DNA of 64,000 nt from Chromobotia macracanthus. Taxonomy: Eukaryota > Chordata > Actinopteri > Cypriniformes > Botiidae. The notes beneath the pieces were generated by a model. The model worked only from the letters and a program-made list of their open reading frames with translations, had not been told where the DNA came from and searched no databases. The translations under genes were made by a program, and so were the position numbers. The DNA lies in assembly GCA_036877525.1 (NCBI GenBank), contig JAZGTH010000007.1:11207001-11271000 (forward strand). Reading direction: 5' to 3'. Numbering within the stretch: position 1 is the stretch's first letter; each line of letters opens with the position of its first letter. This document shows, one piece after another, positions 23,566-35,730 of the stretch.

Positions 23566-23958
23566 AAGGCCATGTTAGGCCATTTTGCGAGTAAAGCTGC
23601 ATAGGCCATGAAAGAAGGCAGTGTTAGGCCATAGAAGGAGAAAAGCAGCATAGGCCATGAAAGAGGGTCACGTTAAGCCATAGAGTGAGAAAGGCCATGT
23701 AGGCCATGAAAAAGAGGGCCATGTTAGGCCATAGAGTGAAAAGGCCACATAGGCCATGAGAAAGGGCCACAATAGCCCATAGGGTAAGAAAGGCCTTGCA
23801 GGCTGTGAAAGTGGGCCACTTTAGGTGAAAAAGGCAGTGTAGGCCATAAAAGAGGGCCACATTAGGCCATAGAGTGAGAAAGGCCACGTTAGCCTAAAGA
23901 TTGAGAAAGGCCTCGTAGGCTGAGAAAGAGGGCCATGTTTAGCCAAAGAGTGAGGACA
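23566..23958. repeat. Minisatellite of about 49 bp, GGCC-rich
   Basis: Roughly eight diverged tandem units, each of the form ggccatgttaggccatagag, then tgagaaaggccacataggcc, then atgaaagag, with short indels. The GGCC core occurs more than twenty times. One unit is shorter. The minus frame stays open for 87 codons only because the unit lacks stops; the peptide is a repeat artefact. Confidence 0.9.
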
Positions 23959-23961
23959 TCA

Positions 23962-24840
23962 AATGGCACGCTTACAGGGTCAGCACTATGGACAGCGGGC
24001 ATAGTGTGGCTAACTTAGGCTTTAGGACAGAAAGATGCGGTGTTTGTGTGAACAACAAAGTGTATAGGCCATTATTTTTTGACCTCCAAATTACCGGACT
24101 AACAGTTCAGTGTCAGTAAATGATTTAAAATCTAATTTTGTTTTAAAGTGTTATAAAAGACACAGACTTCTAAATCTAATTCTTTCTTCTGATCAGGGAA
24201 AACTTGACATAGAATGTTTTTTTTAAATGCCAGAAACAACAACAAATTCGAAATGATTCCAAAATGATGTGTTATCTAAACTTATGTTGCAGTCTGGGAT
24301 CTGACCTATTCAAGAACACTGCCACATCAGCACAGTCATTTGCCAGTCAGCCACTGGTGAAGGAAGCAGCAGTTTAGTCAAGTTTACATCCTTACCTTAA
24401 ATTATATTTGTTCTAAATTAGGGGTACATGTTAACGGCAGATGGAATAAATTGCCTACCAAAAACTTGTGCTGGAACTGTGGTGGAGGAGCAGATCTTGC
24501 CTTGAAAACCACAGGAATAGCTAGCGCCTCGAGTATTGATGATTTTGTGCAAAAGCCACTGAGCCCATAGAAAATCATGGCACTGGATGAGGGTGCTACG
24601 CCACATAGCCAGAGGGTAATGTGGAACAGGAGCACAATCAGTCACTATAATCACAGCTGACAACAGCTTTCCATGACATATTAGGTTTGCAACTGAACAC
24701 AAGTGAGCAAACACCAGTGTCAAAATCTGCAACCACAAATGTGAGTACAGAACATATATACACAGAATGTCTAGTGGCTAGATAAAGAAATTCTGATACT
24801 AAGATCCTTCACTTATTATATTGACAGACACTTTTAGCAT
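23962..24840. other. Intergenic, no gene seen
   Basis: Includes a 106-codon minus-strand open frame (24418-24738) overlapped by another in a second frame. Neither resembles a known protein, and both are probably chance. Confidence 0.45.
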
Positions 24841-25153
24841 TGTCATGTATTCTCTGCGTGTTTGTGGACTTTTATGTTATTTCCTGTCTTATATTTTATA
24901 TTTTTCCCTATTGTTTAGTTTCCCCGGGTGTTTCCCATTAGCCACACTTATGTTACTAAGCCTGCCTCCCTGTGTATAAGTAGTGCTTGCTTTCTCTTCT
25001 GGTTTGTCAGTTTTTGTGTGTATATTAGCTGTGTTTAGTGTAGTGTGTTCTTCGTGGGCTTATGTCTCCTTCCCAGTACTCCCAGTGTTTATTATCAAAG
25101 TTTCCTGCACATAGATCCACACTCCTGCTTGCTCATTTTATACCAGCATAACA
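24841..25153 (+). mobile_element. Probable solo LTR of a Ty3/gypsy-like element
   Basis: Starts TGTCATG and ends CATAACA, is T-rich, and contains a TATA-like 'tgtgtataagtag', then 'gtttattatcaaagtttc' followed by 'gcttgctcattttataccagc', which is typical of the R-U5 region of fish LTRs. No matching second LTR is in the window, and no clear target duplication was found. Confidence 0.5.
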
Positions 25154-25257
25154 AACTCTGGTAGCTGTTTTCTATATCAGCCACATTTTCTCCAAATGCC
25201 TTGTACACATACAGTACGAAGGTTGAAGATTATAACAAACCTTTTGAAATTGTAACA

Positions 25258-25565
25258 TACTGCTCCAAAGTCAATCCCAGGTCATAATCCATAAAACGGG
25301 CACGGGATCAAAACACAGGTAATTACTGCAAGAATAAATCAAGGTCCAAGGGCAAAGCAATGATTAATCCAAAAACACAGGCAATGGTCAAAACCACAGG
25401 GTAACAAACAGAACACTCAGAATTGCAGCATCACAACAGACAGGACTTCGCACTGAGAAGAATAATGACACACAAAGGGTTCTGGGAAATTGAGTACATG
25501 GTAAATAACAGAATAGGCATCAGGAGTGCCCTCTGGTGGAGCACAATGCTAGTGTAACAGAAATA
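25258..25565 (-). mobile_element. LTR-retroelement-like fragment
   Basis: A-rich on the plus strand, with 'gatcaaaacacaggtaatta', 'gcaatggtcaaaaccacagg' and 'ccctctggtggagcacaatg'. This resembles the terminal region of fish gypsy elements in reverse. No protein domain. Confidence 0.4.
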
Positions 25566-28284
25566 CAGCACGTCCCCACAACATTAAAGCTTTTAAACAC
25601 TGGAATGGAATGTACTCAATGTATTAAAAACTCTACACTTATATACACTTACTTATTACTGTTACTGTTACATTATTGATTACCAATTTGTTACAATACA
25701 AATAAATATTTTCTGACCTCTGTTTTCACCAGTGCACAGGCTTTAGAGACCTGCAGTATAAATAAACAAGAACCTGCCAATATTTATATTTCACCCTGAA
25801 GTCAAAAGAAAGAAATATATATTGCATAAATACATGCAAAAATATAAAAACGTTATACAATAATAGGTCTACAATTATTATAGAAATGTGGTTTAAAATT
25901 TAATTATAAAAAAAAAAAAAAAAAAATTACTGCATAAAAATATAAATCTTTAAACCTATATAATAAATTTTTTTACATTTCATTTCATATATACAATACA
26001 GTTACTTGTATTACCAGCAAGTGCGGTTCATAACATTTAACATAATAAAATATATCTATATCTAAAATATCTAAAATCTTACAATTCATGGTTTTCACTG
26101 AACTAAACACATTTACACTGATGTGTTCAGTCTAGTATTATACTTAAGGTGTGAAGTCTTGAGAGGGGAAGCGATAAGCAATGAGAAGATCTAAAGAAAA
26201 AAACAAATAAAACTAAGATAAATATCAGAAAATCTGTGGAATTAATTTGGTGTATAATGTGAAGACCATGTTTTCATCTGGTCTGAGATTCAGTATTTCC
26301 AGGAACATAATGTCCTGAAAAATCTGACTGGCATATTTTTATGGTGACCATTCTCAATGACATCTGTTTGCTAACAGTGTCTACCCTAACATCGATCTGC
26401 CACTAGCTTGTGTCCAAATATGTTACAATGTTGTATATCAAACATGAATCATTCTAACTCAAAGCAATTACTTATTTATGGCCCTATAAATTATTCTCCC
26501 TGATATGAGCTGCAGTCACGTAAAGCACATTTGGAGATCGTGCTATTTGGGCTGGTAGTGTGTGGCTGCTTCTGTTCATGACACATATTCACGCACAAAT
26601 AGAATTTTTGCTTCCCTCAATTCTTAATGGCTGAATGCACAAGAAAATGTTTACTGTTAATTCAAGTCACAAAAGAGATGACTGCACTCTCCACAGTCTG
26701 CTTTGAACATTCCAATCCTTATTAGTCATCTGAATCGGGACTTGATTTTTAATTTTGCATTTGCAGTAAACAAGCCATGAGAATAAAAATGGATAGGAAA
26801 CATCATATTTTATGAATTTCATTTGATACACATTAAATTTGATACCCACAAGCCTTTCTAAAAACTGTCAACATTTTTAATGATTGTTTTTACAATCATT
26901 GCCAGAACAAAATGATTTCCACAGAACTATTTAATATGGTTGCCGCTAACACCCTTTTTGCATTTATTTGCAGTTACAAAACCCCACAAAGTTTTAAGAC
27001 ATTTAAGCACCTAGCTTTGCTTAGTATAAGTCAGGATAAAATGATTTATTTAAGTTAACCGTTGTTTAACCGTTCATGACTAACTGCATATATGTAGTCT
27101 GATTTTAAAACTTGCATATTTTTAAAAGTGTGAAATATCCAAATATCAGCATCTATATTTTGTGGCAGCAGAATACGGACTTACAAGAGAATTAAAGCTT
27201 CCATAAAATCTTTACCATCAGCAGTGCCTTTAAAACCTATTTTATTTTCTTTCAGATTCTGGCATGGCTGTTCTCCTCAACTAAGCAAGCATACACACAC
27301 TTCATAAAGGGACACTGGGGATGTTATGTTACTAGGACATAGAAAAACAAACAGAAGGGTTTGCAATCAAAAGCTTAGAAAGTTGCAACTCTAATGTATG
27401 GTAGGACGGCTAATGAGAATTTAGGTCCAGTAATATGTTGTGACTGGCTGAAGTCTGGTTCCTCTTTGATACAATAAACAACAAATATCCAGTCAGATAC
27501 AAAAAACAATTAATATTAAGACTTTATCTAAAAACAATTAATATTTGATTTTTTGATTTAATTATTAATAGTAATTGTTGTCTTTTTAATGTACTTTTAA
27601 TCTTGACTATAAAGTATGTTTAGCGGCTCTGAAATATAGTTCAGTTATCTTCTATCAGCCTGACTGAAGTTTTATGACTTTTATGTGACTGTGACTGGAA
27701 TGATAGCCAGTGGAATTACTAAAACACACACAAAGCATTTCTCTAATCTGTAACTGTCATCATAAAAATGGAGGAGCTGAAAGAAGCCCAATCATTTGGA
27801 AATACCCAGGCGTTCCAACTATATGTTTGTTCCTGTGAGTATTCTGTATTCTGGTTATGACCTCATTATGTCATATGAATGATGTATGTCTAACAACAAC
27901 AACTCCTCTATTAACAGGAGGGAACTATGGAAATCTCACATGGAGTCATTTTGCACCAGTCATTTTCTCCCAGCTATGTGAAAAAAGTATAACTCAGCAT
28001 GCTCACTTCCTTGGTATAAGTGACTCAGCCAAACAGTACAAACATATTCACAGACGTAAAACTGAATTACCAGCAACACATTCATAAACAATAACACATT
28101 GGGATTTTTTAACAGAGAATGTTTTATATACATACATACATACATACATATAAATTGACAGCGAAATATAACAGAGGTCATATATGTGACTTATATCACA
28201 AAATAGTGTCAAAACGATTCTTAAAATGTACCACCAAGCTTTGTAATTTAGTTCAAATATAAAATTAATTTAAATGATCTTTCG
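25566..28284. other. Intergenic, AT-rich, no gene seen
   Basis: Contains a poly-A run at 25908-25926 and a (TACA)n microsatellite at about 28129-28149. The stretch 26460-26640 is more balanced in composition and might be conserved non-coding DNA, but this cannot be judged from one genome. Confidence 0.5.
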
Positions 28285-28676
28285 GTAACACTTTACAATA
28301 CTGTTTTTTACTTACGCAGGAACTAATGCAATTGGTTAGTTCTACATTAACAAGGATCATATATAATCCTATTACTGTCATTAATTAGACTGTTAAAGAG
28401 TAGATAATTCATAGCTATTTTAAATAAGCCTTAGTTAATGCGTAGTTCTGTAGGAGACATACCGCATTTAGTAGTTAATAAAAACGAAGTAAATAAGTAT
28501 TAAGTAAATAATTGGTACTTACCCCAAAGTGTGCTATTACCTACTGATCAGTTAATCACCCCTCCTTATTAGTTGTCAGTAGTGACTATAGTGGTAATAT
28601 AGAACCATTAACCATTTGTTCTGCATTAGTTCCTGTGTAACTACTTTTGAGCAGAAACAGTATTGTAAAGTATTAC
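28285..28676. mobile_element. Palindromic MITE, 392 bp
   Basis: The left 22 bases (28285-28306, beginning GTAACACTTTACAATACTG) and the right 22 bases (28655-28676) are inverted repeats agreeing at 21 of 22. The similarity continues inward: 'caggaactaatgca' at 28318 is matched by 'tgcattagttcctg' at 28622. No coding capacity. A target-site duplication was not identified with confidence. Confidence 0.8.
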
Positions 28677-30009
28677 AGATCTTTACATAACACTTATGTT
28701 GCAATAGACAGTATAGGCCTATTGTGAGACTTCTAAGCATTTTTTTAATCAAAGTTGTGATAGCATGAGAATATGAATGCAAATAGTTTATTAAGGATGT
28801 GGGACATTGTGTGCCACTTTAGAATTATGAATAGTGTACATTAGACCTTCAGTTAACAGCTGAGAATGCAATAAGATGTCCCGGACCACAGTCTGGCCCA
28901 CTTTATCATATGCCAAAACATCAAAATGTCACTGAGGCCCCATATATCACCAGTCTATCTCAATGTCCTTAGAGCAGGGGATCTTAGGACATTGAACCCT
29001 GCAAGCAAATTACCGGGCAAACACTGTTCTGCAGTTTAAAAACCTATCACTACTGTTTACCAACACACCTTAACAAATTCATTATGTTTTCAGTACTGAC
29101 AAAAAATGTTGCCACAATGTTTGATTCTTTCCTTTAGCAGTATGAGATCTTGATAACTCTTTACCCTTATAGACATATTGCAACATATTGGACATTTAAG
29201 GTTCATTGATTTTTTTTATCTGACTGACAGTCAACAAAAAGCAGAGAAATCAGCTGCATTCAAGGCTGTGCTCTTGGAAGAACAATAAAAATGCACAAAG
29301 ACAATAAAAAAGTGTGTTTGACAGAAAGCATGCAAAAGTGTCATATTTTTGGCATAGACATCTTTTGACATATCCAAGCTCTTTTTTGATGGATGACCCA
29401 CAAACGGGACCCATGACTTTTGAATACAAAGTTTAAGCGCCCTTGTATGTCATAAATTAGGTATGGTTGGGTGTATTGAATAGCATATCCTTCTTCTCAG
29501 ATTGCAACCAGATGTCACTGCATTTCAATTAAATTCAAAGGATGAACTATGTGTTTCATAAAAGTTGAGTTTCCCAAGCAGGTGCAGGATGATCAGAGTG
29601 TTGAACAATAAACTGGTGGGATGTGATCTGCATTGATCACAACTAGTCCTGTCTAACGCATCTCAAGCACACACACATTTTCACCATATCTGCACTCTTC
29701 TCTGAAATGTCTTGCTTTTGTTACTGAGTTACTAAAAAGGGAGATCCCTTAAAAAAGTGGCTTTTTTCATCAATTCACTGCATTTCAAGTTTATAGTGGA
29801 ATTGGTATTCTATAAAAACTACAGTAAAACCACAGCGATACAGTTTTTGGAATTAATGCAATAATGTATTATTCAAAGATAAAAACATGCTGTTCCTTTT
29901 GCTATAGTTTAACACTTTTATCCATGCATATATTCTCTAAACACACTTGTCCTCTTACAGGATCACAGGGGAATGGACCCTATCCAAGTATATCAGGCCA
30001 CAACACTTA
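28677..30009. other. Intergenic, no gene seen
   Basis: AT-rich, no recognised element. Confidence 0.5.
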
Positions 30010-30760
30010 CAGTGCATTCAGAAAGTATCTATTCATTATTTTTATTTTGTTATGCTGCAGATTGATACTACCATTGTTTAAATTCATTTTTTTTACTACA
30101 TTATCTACATTAGTACCCCATAATGACATAATGACGTAACAAGCTTTGCACATCTGGAGGGGATTTTCTGCCATTCATCTTTGTAAATCATCTCAAGCTT
30201 GTCAGGTATGATGGGGACCGTCAGTGGACAGCCATAGGGTTCAAGTCAGGGCTCTGGCCGGGCCATTCTAGGACATTCGCAGAGTTGTCCCAAGGCCACT
30301 ACTGTGTTGTCCTGGCTGTGTGTTGTCCCATCTCCACACAGGATCTCTGGAACTCAAGAGTACCATGTGCTTCTTGGTCACCTCTCTTGCTAAGGCCCTT
30401 CTGCCCTAATTGCTCAGTTTGGCTGGGCAACCAGGTCTTGGAAGAGTCACTTTTCCCTTGGGAACCTTCAGTGGAGCAGATTTTTTTTGTAGCCTACTCC
30501 AGATCTGTGCAACAATCCTGTCTCTGATCTCTGCAGGTAGTTCCTCTGACCGCATGGCTTGGTGTTTGCTTTGATATGCATTGTTAGCTGTCTGGCCTTT
30601 TATAAAGGAGTGCATCTTTCCAAATCATGTCCAATCAATTTAATTTACCACAGGTGGACTTCAATCAAAATGTAGAAAAATCTCAGCAATAATCAAGAGA
30701 AACGGGAGGCACCTGAGCTAACTTTTAAGTGTTCTTGCAAAAGGTCTAAATACTTATGCC
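30010..30760 (-). mobile_element. Tc1-like element, deleted and degenerate
   Basis: Begins after a TA with CAGTGCATTCAGAAAGTAT, the terminal sequence of a common teleost Tc1 family. On the minus strand 30406-30557 reads as the transposase N-terminus (MRSEELPAEIRDRIV, then SAPLKVPKGKV and RPGCPAKLSN, the HTH region), and 30130-30290 reads as C-terminal remnants (DEWQKIPSRCAKLV). The catalytic middle is deleted and the right inverted end is missing, cut off where DIRS B starts. Confidence 0.75.
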
Positions 30761-30775
30761 TGTCTGAGGGAACTC

Positions 30776-33700
30776 AACACAGCATCATGGCTTGACACTA
30801 TGGGAAACATGCTTTAGGCATGCGCAAGTATATCTGTAGGCAGGTCAAGGTGATATGACATAGTGTTATACATAGCGTGCTACAAACCCTTTAAAAGGTG
30901 CCTGCAAAATAGATTATCAGCTTCTTGTCTTCAGGAAGCCAGTTTGAGCTCTAATCGTGAGGGAAACAAACAGATATTAACGTAGGAAGCACCTATTAAA
31001 AGAAAAAGATTCAAACAAGAGAAAACAATGTCTAAGAAGTTAAATAAATGTGTGCCACCCTGTCCATGCTACATCACGGTGGGTGACACACACTATGTGT
31101 TTGTAATTTGTTTGATAGCAGAACATGTCAGATCAGCTCTTGAGAGAGCTGACTGCCCTCAGTCCAAGCTGCTTCCACAGAGGATGCTCCACTCCTGCCT
31201 GGCTCTCTTTAATCTCGCACAGCTGCACCTTGTGGGTCAGGTCCTTCTTCTGCTGAGGCAGATCTGAGGCTGCACTGGGGTTCACAGTCCACTCTGCAGT
31301 TTCTTCTGAGCTAGATGATGAGCTCATGCTGTCAGTGTCAGATGACTATTTGAGGACTGTCAGCCAGGCAGGCGCTGAGGCAGATCAGCCTCCTCTTTCA
31401 GCTGCAATTGAGGAGCTGATTGAGGTGATTTCCATGCTGTCAGCCTTGAGTGGCCTTTTAACAGCAGCACATAAAAGATCCAAGTTGTATGATAGTTTTT
31501 AATTGTCCAACCGAGAACAGCCTCCCCGTCGTAACCACTCCTCCCTGACCTTTACACTGAGGTGTCAAAGTCATAGAGGAATCCATATTTGGCTTGTGTT
31601 TTTACTCCTGCTGTGAGTAATTATCCCTCCATTGTGGGACTCTACCAGTACAGATATGGAATGATACCTAACGTGGAAGAGACGTTTGTGGGCTATCTCT
31701 ACACTTCAATGGAACTGTCATGGAGGAAACCTGCCCTGCCCTCTAAGCCAGGTGGGGTATCTAGTTTGGTGGTCAAGGCCTATGCAGCGGGTCAGACTGG
31801 GGTGTCCCTGCACACAATGGCAGTTTTGCAGGCATACCTGCTGACCTGCTTAAAGACCTGAACCAAGGTGGGGGTTTAGAGCCGATTGAAGGTACACAAT
31901 TCAGATTTGGTGTCCTGTTTTCTGCATGGTGCCAGATGGCTTAGGCCTTTCTGTTGCACACAGATCCCCTCTTGGGACCTTACTGTAGTTTTAATGGACT
32001 TATCTTCATTTTACTTGTACGTTGAAGAGACCAGCCACCAGACTCAACACCAACCCAGGTAGAGTAATGTCCTTGCTGGTGGGGAAGACATTTTAGGCAG
32101 CCAGTCAGCCATTGGCCGTTCTATGGCAGCTATGGTTGCCACAGAGAGGCATCTGTGGTTAAATCTTAAATCTAGGACAGAGACCAGGTCTTCTTAGTTG
32201 ATGCACCTTTGTTTCTTGGGCAGATTCCGAGAGGCAAAGAGTCACAAGGTGGTTGTGCTCCCCCATTTACTGTAACAAGGGCTGCAAACTCTTCTGAACA
32301 AAGGGGCCATAGAGCATGTTCCTCTCCCAGAGAGAAAGTCAGGCTATTGCCCACAAATGATGGGGGGGGGCTACATCTGGTTTCAGATCTTTGTGCTCGG
32401 AACCATTTTCTTAGGACATACAAGTTCAAGATACTGACAATCAAAAGGATTGTGTCTAAGATCCAATGCAACAATGGGTTTGTAACAATTGATCTCAAGG
32501 ATACATATTTTCATATAGAAATTCTGCCACAACAGAAAGTTCTGAGGTTCACATTTGGGGGTGAAGCTTACCAGTATCTGTTCCTTCCATTTGGCCAAGC
32601 CTTGTCATCCTGCACATACACAAAATGCATGGATGCAACTCTGACTTAGCTGCAACTCCAGGACATCCACATTCTAAATTACATTGTACATTACATTACC
32701 ACTGGATCCTGGCCCAGTCTCAGGAGCTTGCAGTTCAACACAGAGATGTCAGCCTCGTTCATCTCAAGTATTTGGGGTTTAGGCTCAACACCAAGAAAAG
32801 TGTTCTGTCTCATGCCTATAGGACAACATATCCAGGGGTCATGTGGGACTCGGTATCTATGTGGGCACAGCTGTCCCCAGCATCTGTTGAATCCATTCAA
32901 AATGCCCTGAAGAATATCAAGCTAGCCCATGAAATTACTTTCCATCACTTTTAAAGAGTTCTGGGTATTATGATGGCTGCTTCCACTGTGATACCTTTGG
33001 GCCTCCTGCATATGAGACCATTTCAGTTGTGGCTTAGATCCAGGGGATTTTATCTGAGGGTCAATCCCCAGAGACAGATAAGGGTGATACACAGTTGCCT
33101 TCCCACCCTTACTATGTCGTTCAGACCATGGTTTCTCACCTTGGATCCCACACTAGGTGTGTGTTGTTGTTGCAAGATGCTAACCACAAACGCCTCCCGC
33201 ACGGGGTGGGGGATCATTTACATTTACATTTTACATTTATGCGTTTGGCAGACGCTTTTATCCAAAGCGACTTACAGTGCATTCAGGTTAGACTGTTACT
33301 GTACTCCCTGGGAATCGAACCCACGACCTCTTGCGCTGCTAACGCAATGCTCAACCACTGAGCTACAGGAACAGGAGGCACATGTCCTGCTACTCTCAGG
33401 GTTTTTGTGGCTGCCATTTTGGCTTGCCATGTTCTGATTGATGGGGTTGCAGTGACAAAACACGCTTTAATTGCTGATTTATTGAGGCCACCAATCAGAG
33501 TAAGTCGCCCATCTTGGGACTTAGCTATTGTGTTGGAGGGCCTGGTTGGAGTCCCTTTAGAGTCACTAGAGTGTGTGACAAGCTTTTTGTTTTTTCTCAT
33601 GACTATTACTTCTCTAAAGAGAACTGGGGATATACAGGCTTTGTCAGTCTCACCGTCCTGCTCAGACTTTGCCCCTGAACATGTTAAAGTTATTCTGCAC

Positions 33701-34060
33701 CATCACCCTGACTATCCTCCCAAAGTTCTATGTTCAGTCGTGCATCTGGTCATTCTTGAATCCTTCTGTCCCCTGCTGTTTGCTATGTTGGAGTAAGTAT
33801 GTCTTGCTGTCTTGCATGTCCTTGAGTCAACATCCCAAGGTTATGTCTGAGACTTTTCCAGTGTTTGTGCACACCACACAACCTAAAGCAGTCCAGACAC
33901 TTCCAGTATGGTGGCGTTGGTAATCTCTTGATCTGGTAATCAATGTCTTGGGTTACTTGGCTGTAACCCTGTTCCCTGAAAAAACGGGAATGATATGCTG
34001 CACCTCACTGCCACACTGTGGGTGTTTCTAGACTCTCTATCTATTCAGTTATAACCAGAA
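30776..34060 (+). mobile_element. DIRS retrotransposon B, degenerate, SINE-interrupted
   Basis: The leader at 30780-31020 matches those of copies A and C. A gag-like frame starts at 31028 (MSKKLNKCVPPCPCYI); later gag text is at 31690-31860 (ALPSKPGGVSSLVVKAYAAG). Reverse transcriptase spans about 32290-33200, with motif A VTIDLKDTYFHI and then FLPFGQALSS, WILAQSQ and KYLGFRLNTKKSVLS. The YxDD box is missing. After TNASRTGWG the RNase H region is lost and SINE copy 3 sits there. Tyrosine-recombinase text follows (33407-33796: FVAAILACHVLIDGV is split across frames, then SLKRTGDIQALSVSPSCSDF). The end near 33960-34030 carries terminal-repeat-like DNA. Stops and frameshifts throughout; inactive. 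Confidence 0.85.
33215..33377 (-). mobile_element. tRNA-headed SINE copy 3, inside DIRS B
   Basis: The best preserved minus-strand copy: tail (TTTACAT)n, 'gcgtttggcagacgctttta', 'tccaaagcgacttacagtgc', B box 'gggaatcgaacccacgac' and A box 'ccactgagctacaggaac' (plus-strand text). It sits between reverse-transcriptase and recombinase sequence of DIRS B, so it came after the DIRS copy. Confidence 0.85.
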
Positions 34061-35697
34061 GACGCATTTGTTTAACATCAATTTATAGCCTCTGCGAACA
34101 CACATACCGATGACTTCACCGTCTATTGTTATTTAAGCCAAGTTCTCAATATGTTTGACATGTTTCACAACTGGGCAAACAAAGAATGTTCTTATTAGCA
34201 TTTATCAAATGCAGCATTTCACTATGATCACGTTTCACAAACTACTTCATAAGGTCTGTCATTCCTCTCTGTCTTTCATTGACTATAGTAAAAGTACTGA
34301 CACAATCATCCCGATTTTAAATCCTAAATATTCATAACATGTTTAATATAATAATATAATATATTTCTCAGAGCAGATTGGGAGATGTAGGACTTGATCT
34401 GTAATCGCCTCACATTACTAGATAATCTGAACTTGACCACCTCTTTGCTAAAAGCATATAACAACAAAAACAACAAGAAAGATTAAATTGGCAGTTATTA
34501 AAATCACAAGCTCTTTCATACATGGAACTGGAAATAAAGTGCACTTGTGTAACACAAGTACAATATATTACAAGTATGATTCCAAAGCAAAGCTTTAATT
34601 TCCCCATACATATTATAGACCATTTTCGAATATACCATTCCAGTGGAGTGGGAGAAAAAAACATCTATTTACACCTGTGTACCAGCACTAAGCAGCAATT
34701 TAAAATCCTTCACTGAGGAACCACAAAATACTTATGTAAGGATGTTCTGTACATTACTTGTTGGTGCAGTCATGATATCATCATGCTTTTACCTCTGGAT
34801 ATAAAGAAATAACCAACATATCTGGTCACCAGCATATGTTGTGGTTTGGATGCTGGTTCTTGAACAGTTATTTAGCTTAACCAGCCAGACATCTTGATCA
34901 ACTAGCTTTCCATAAAAAAACTGGTCAATTATTTTCAGCAACAAAATGCTACTGTTAAACATCATGATGGTATAGTATGCTGTTCAAAGCTGAATAATTA
35001 TATAGAAAGCACATACAGCTATCCAAATCAAATCCCTAAATGTAAAGATTTTTCTCTGTTGCCTGAATCACCAAGTGCATTTTCAGTTACAACCTTGCTT
35101 TTACCTCCTGCCCATTGATGTCTTTGAAGTGTCCTCATTTTTCCTTGTGGGCGGGGCAGCCAGTGATTAGCAGCATTAGATCTGTGTTAATATGTCAGAT
35201 TAGTTGCAAGGGCCATTGGTGCACCCAGCACACAGCTCATTCTCACATACAATCCAGCCACCTGCTCCCCACAGTCCCCAACTCATGAGTCCACTGCAAC
35301 AATGAGAGACCTAGCAAAGGTCAGCCAGTCACATCTGTCCTCAGGGTGTCATCTTGCAGACAGGTAAGGTCCAGGTTGAAAAATGGAAGGAGGAAAATTC
35401 GTTATTTCATTGTCAATGGTTATTTCATACACAATGAGGTAAATATTTGGCTTTCGAGTATGGAAAATGGACATAATGTGAATAAATTTGTCCCTGTAGA
35501 TTTAAGCTGGTTGGAAGATATTTTCCATAAGGAAACTCTGTGATATGTGGGTTTGTATTGAAATATATCCACATCTTTAAATATCATTTAACCTTCCAGT
35601 TACAATATTTTGCACAATATAAAATAATTTTGTAGTTAAAAATGTCTCAATAATGTAACTATATAACTATATAATGTAACTGTAATTATAAACTCAT

Positions 35698-35730
<33 letters not shown>

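Noticed and set aside
23624..23887. 87-codon minus frame rich in Leu, Phe and Ala
   Set aside because: It is the translation of the minisatellite unit, not a gene.
23566..23958. CRISPR-like array
   Set aside because: The tandem units are adjacent and diverged, with no unique spacers, and the DNA is vertebrate.
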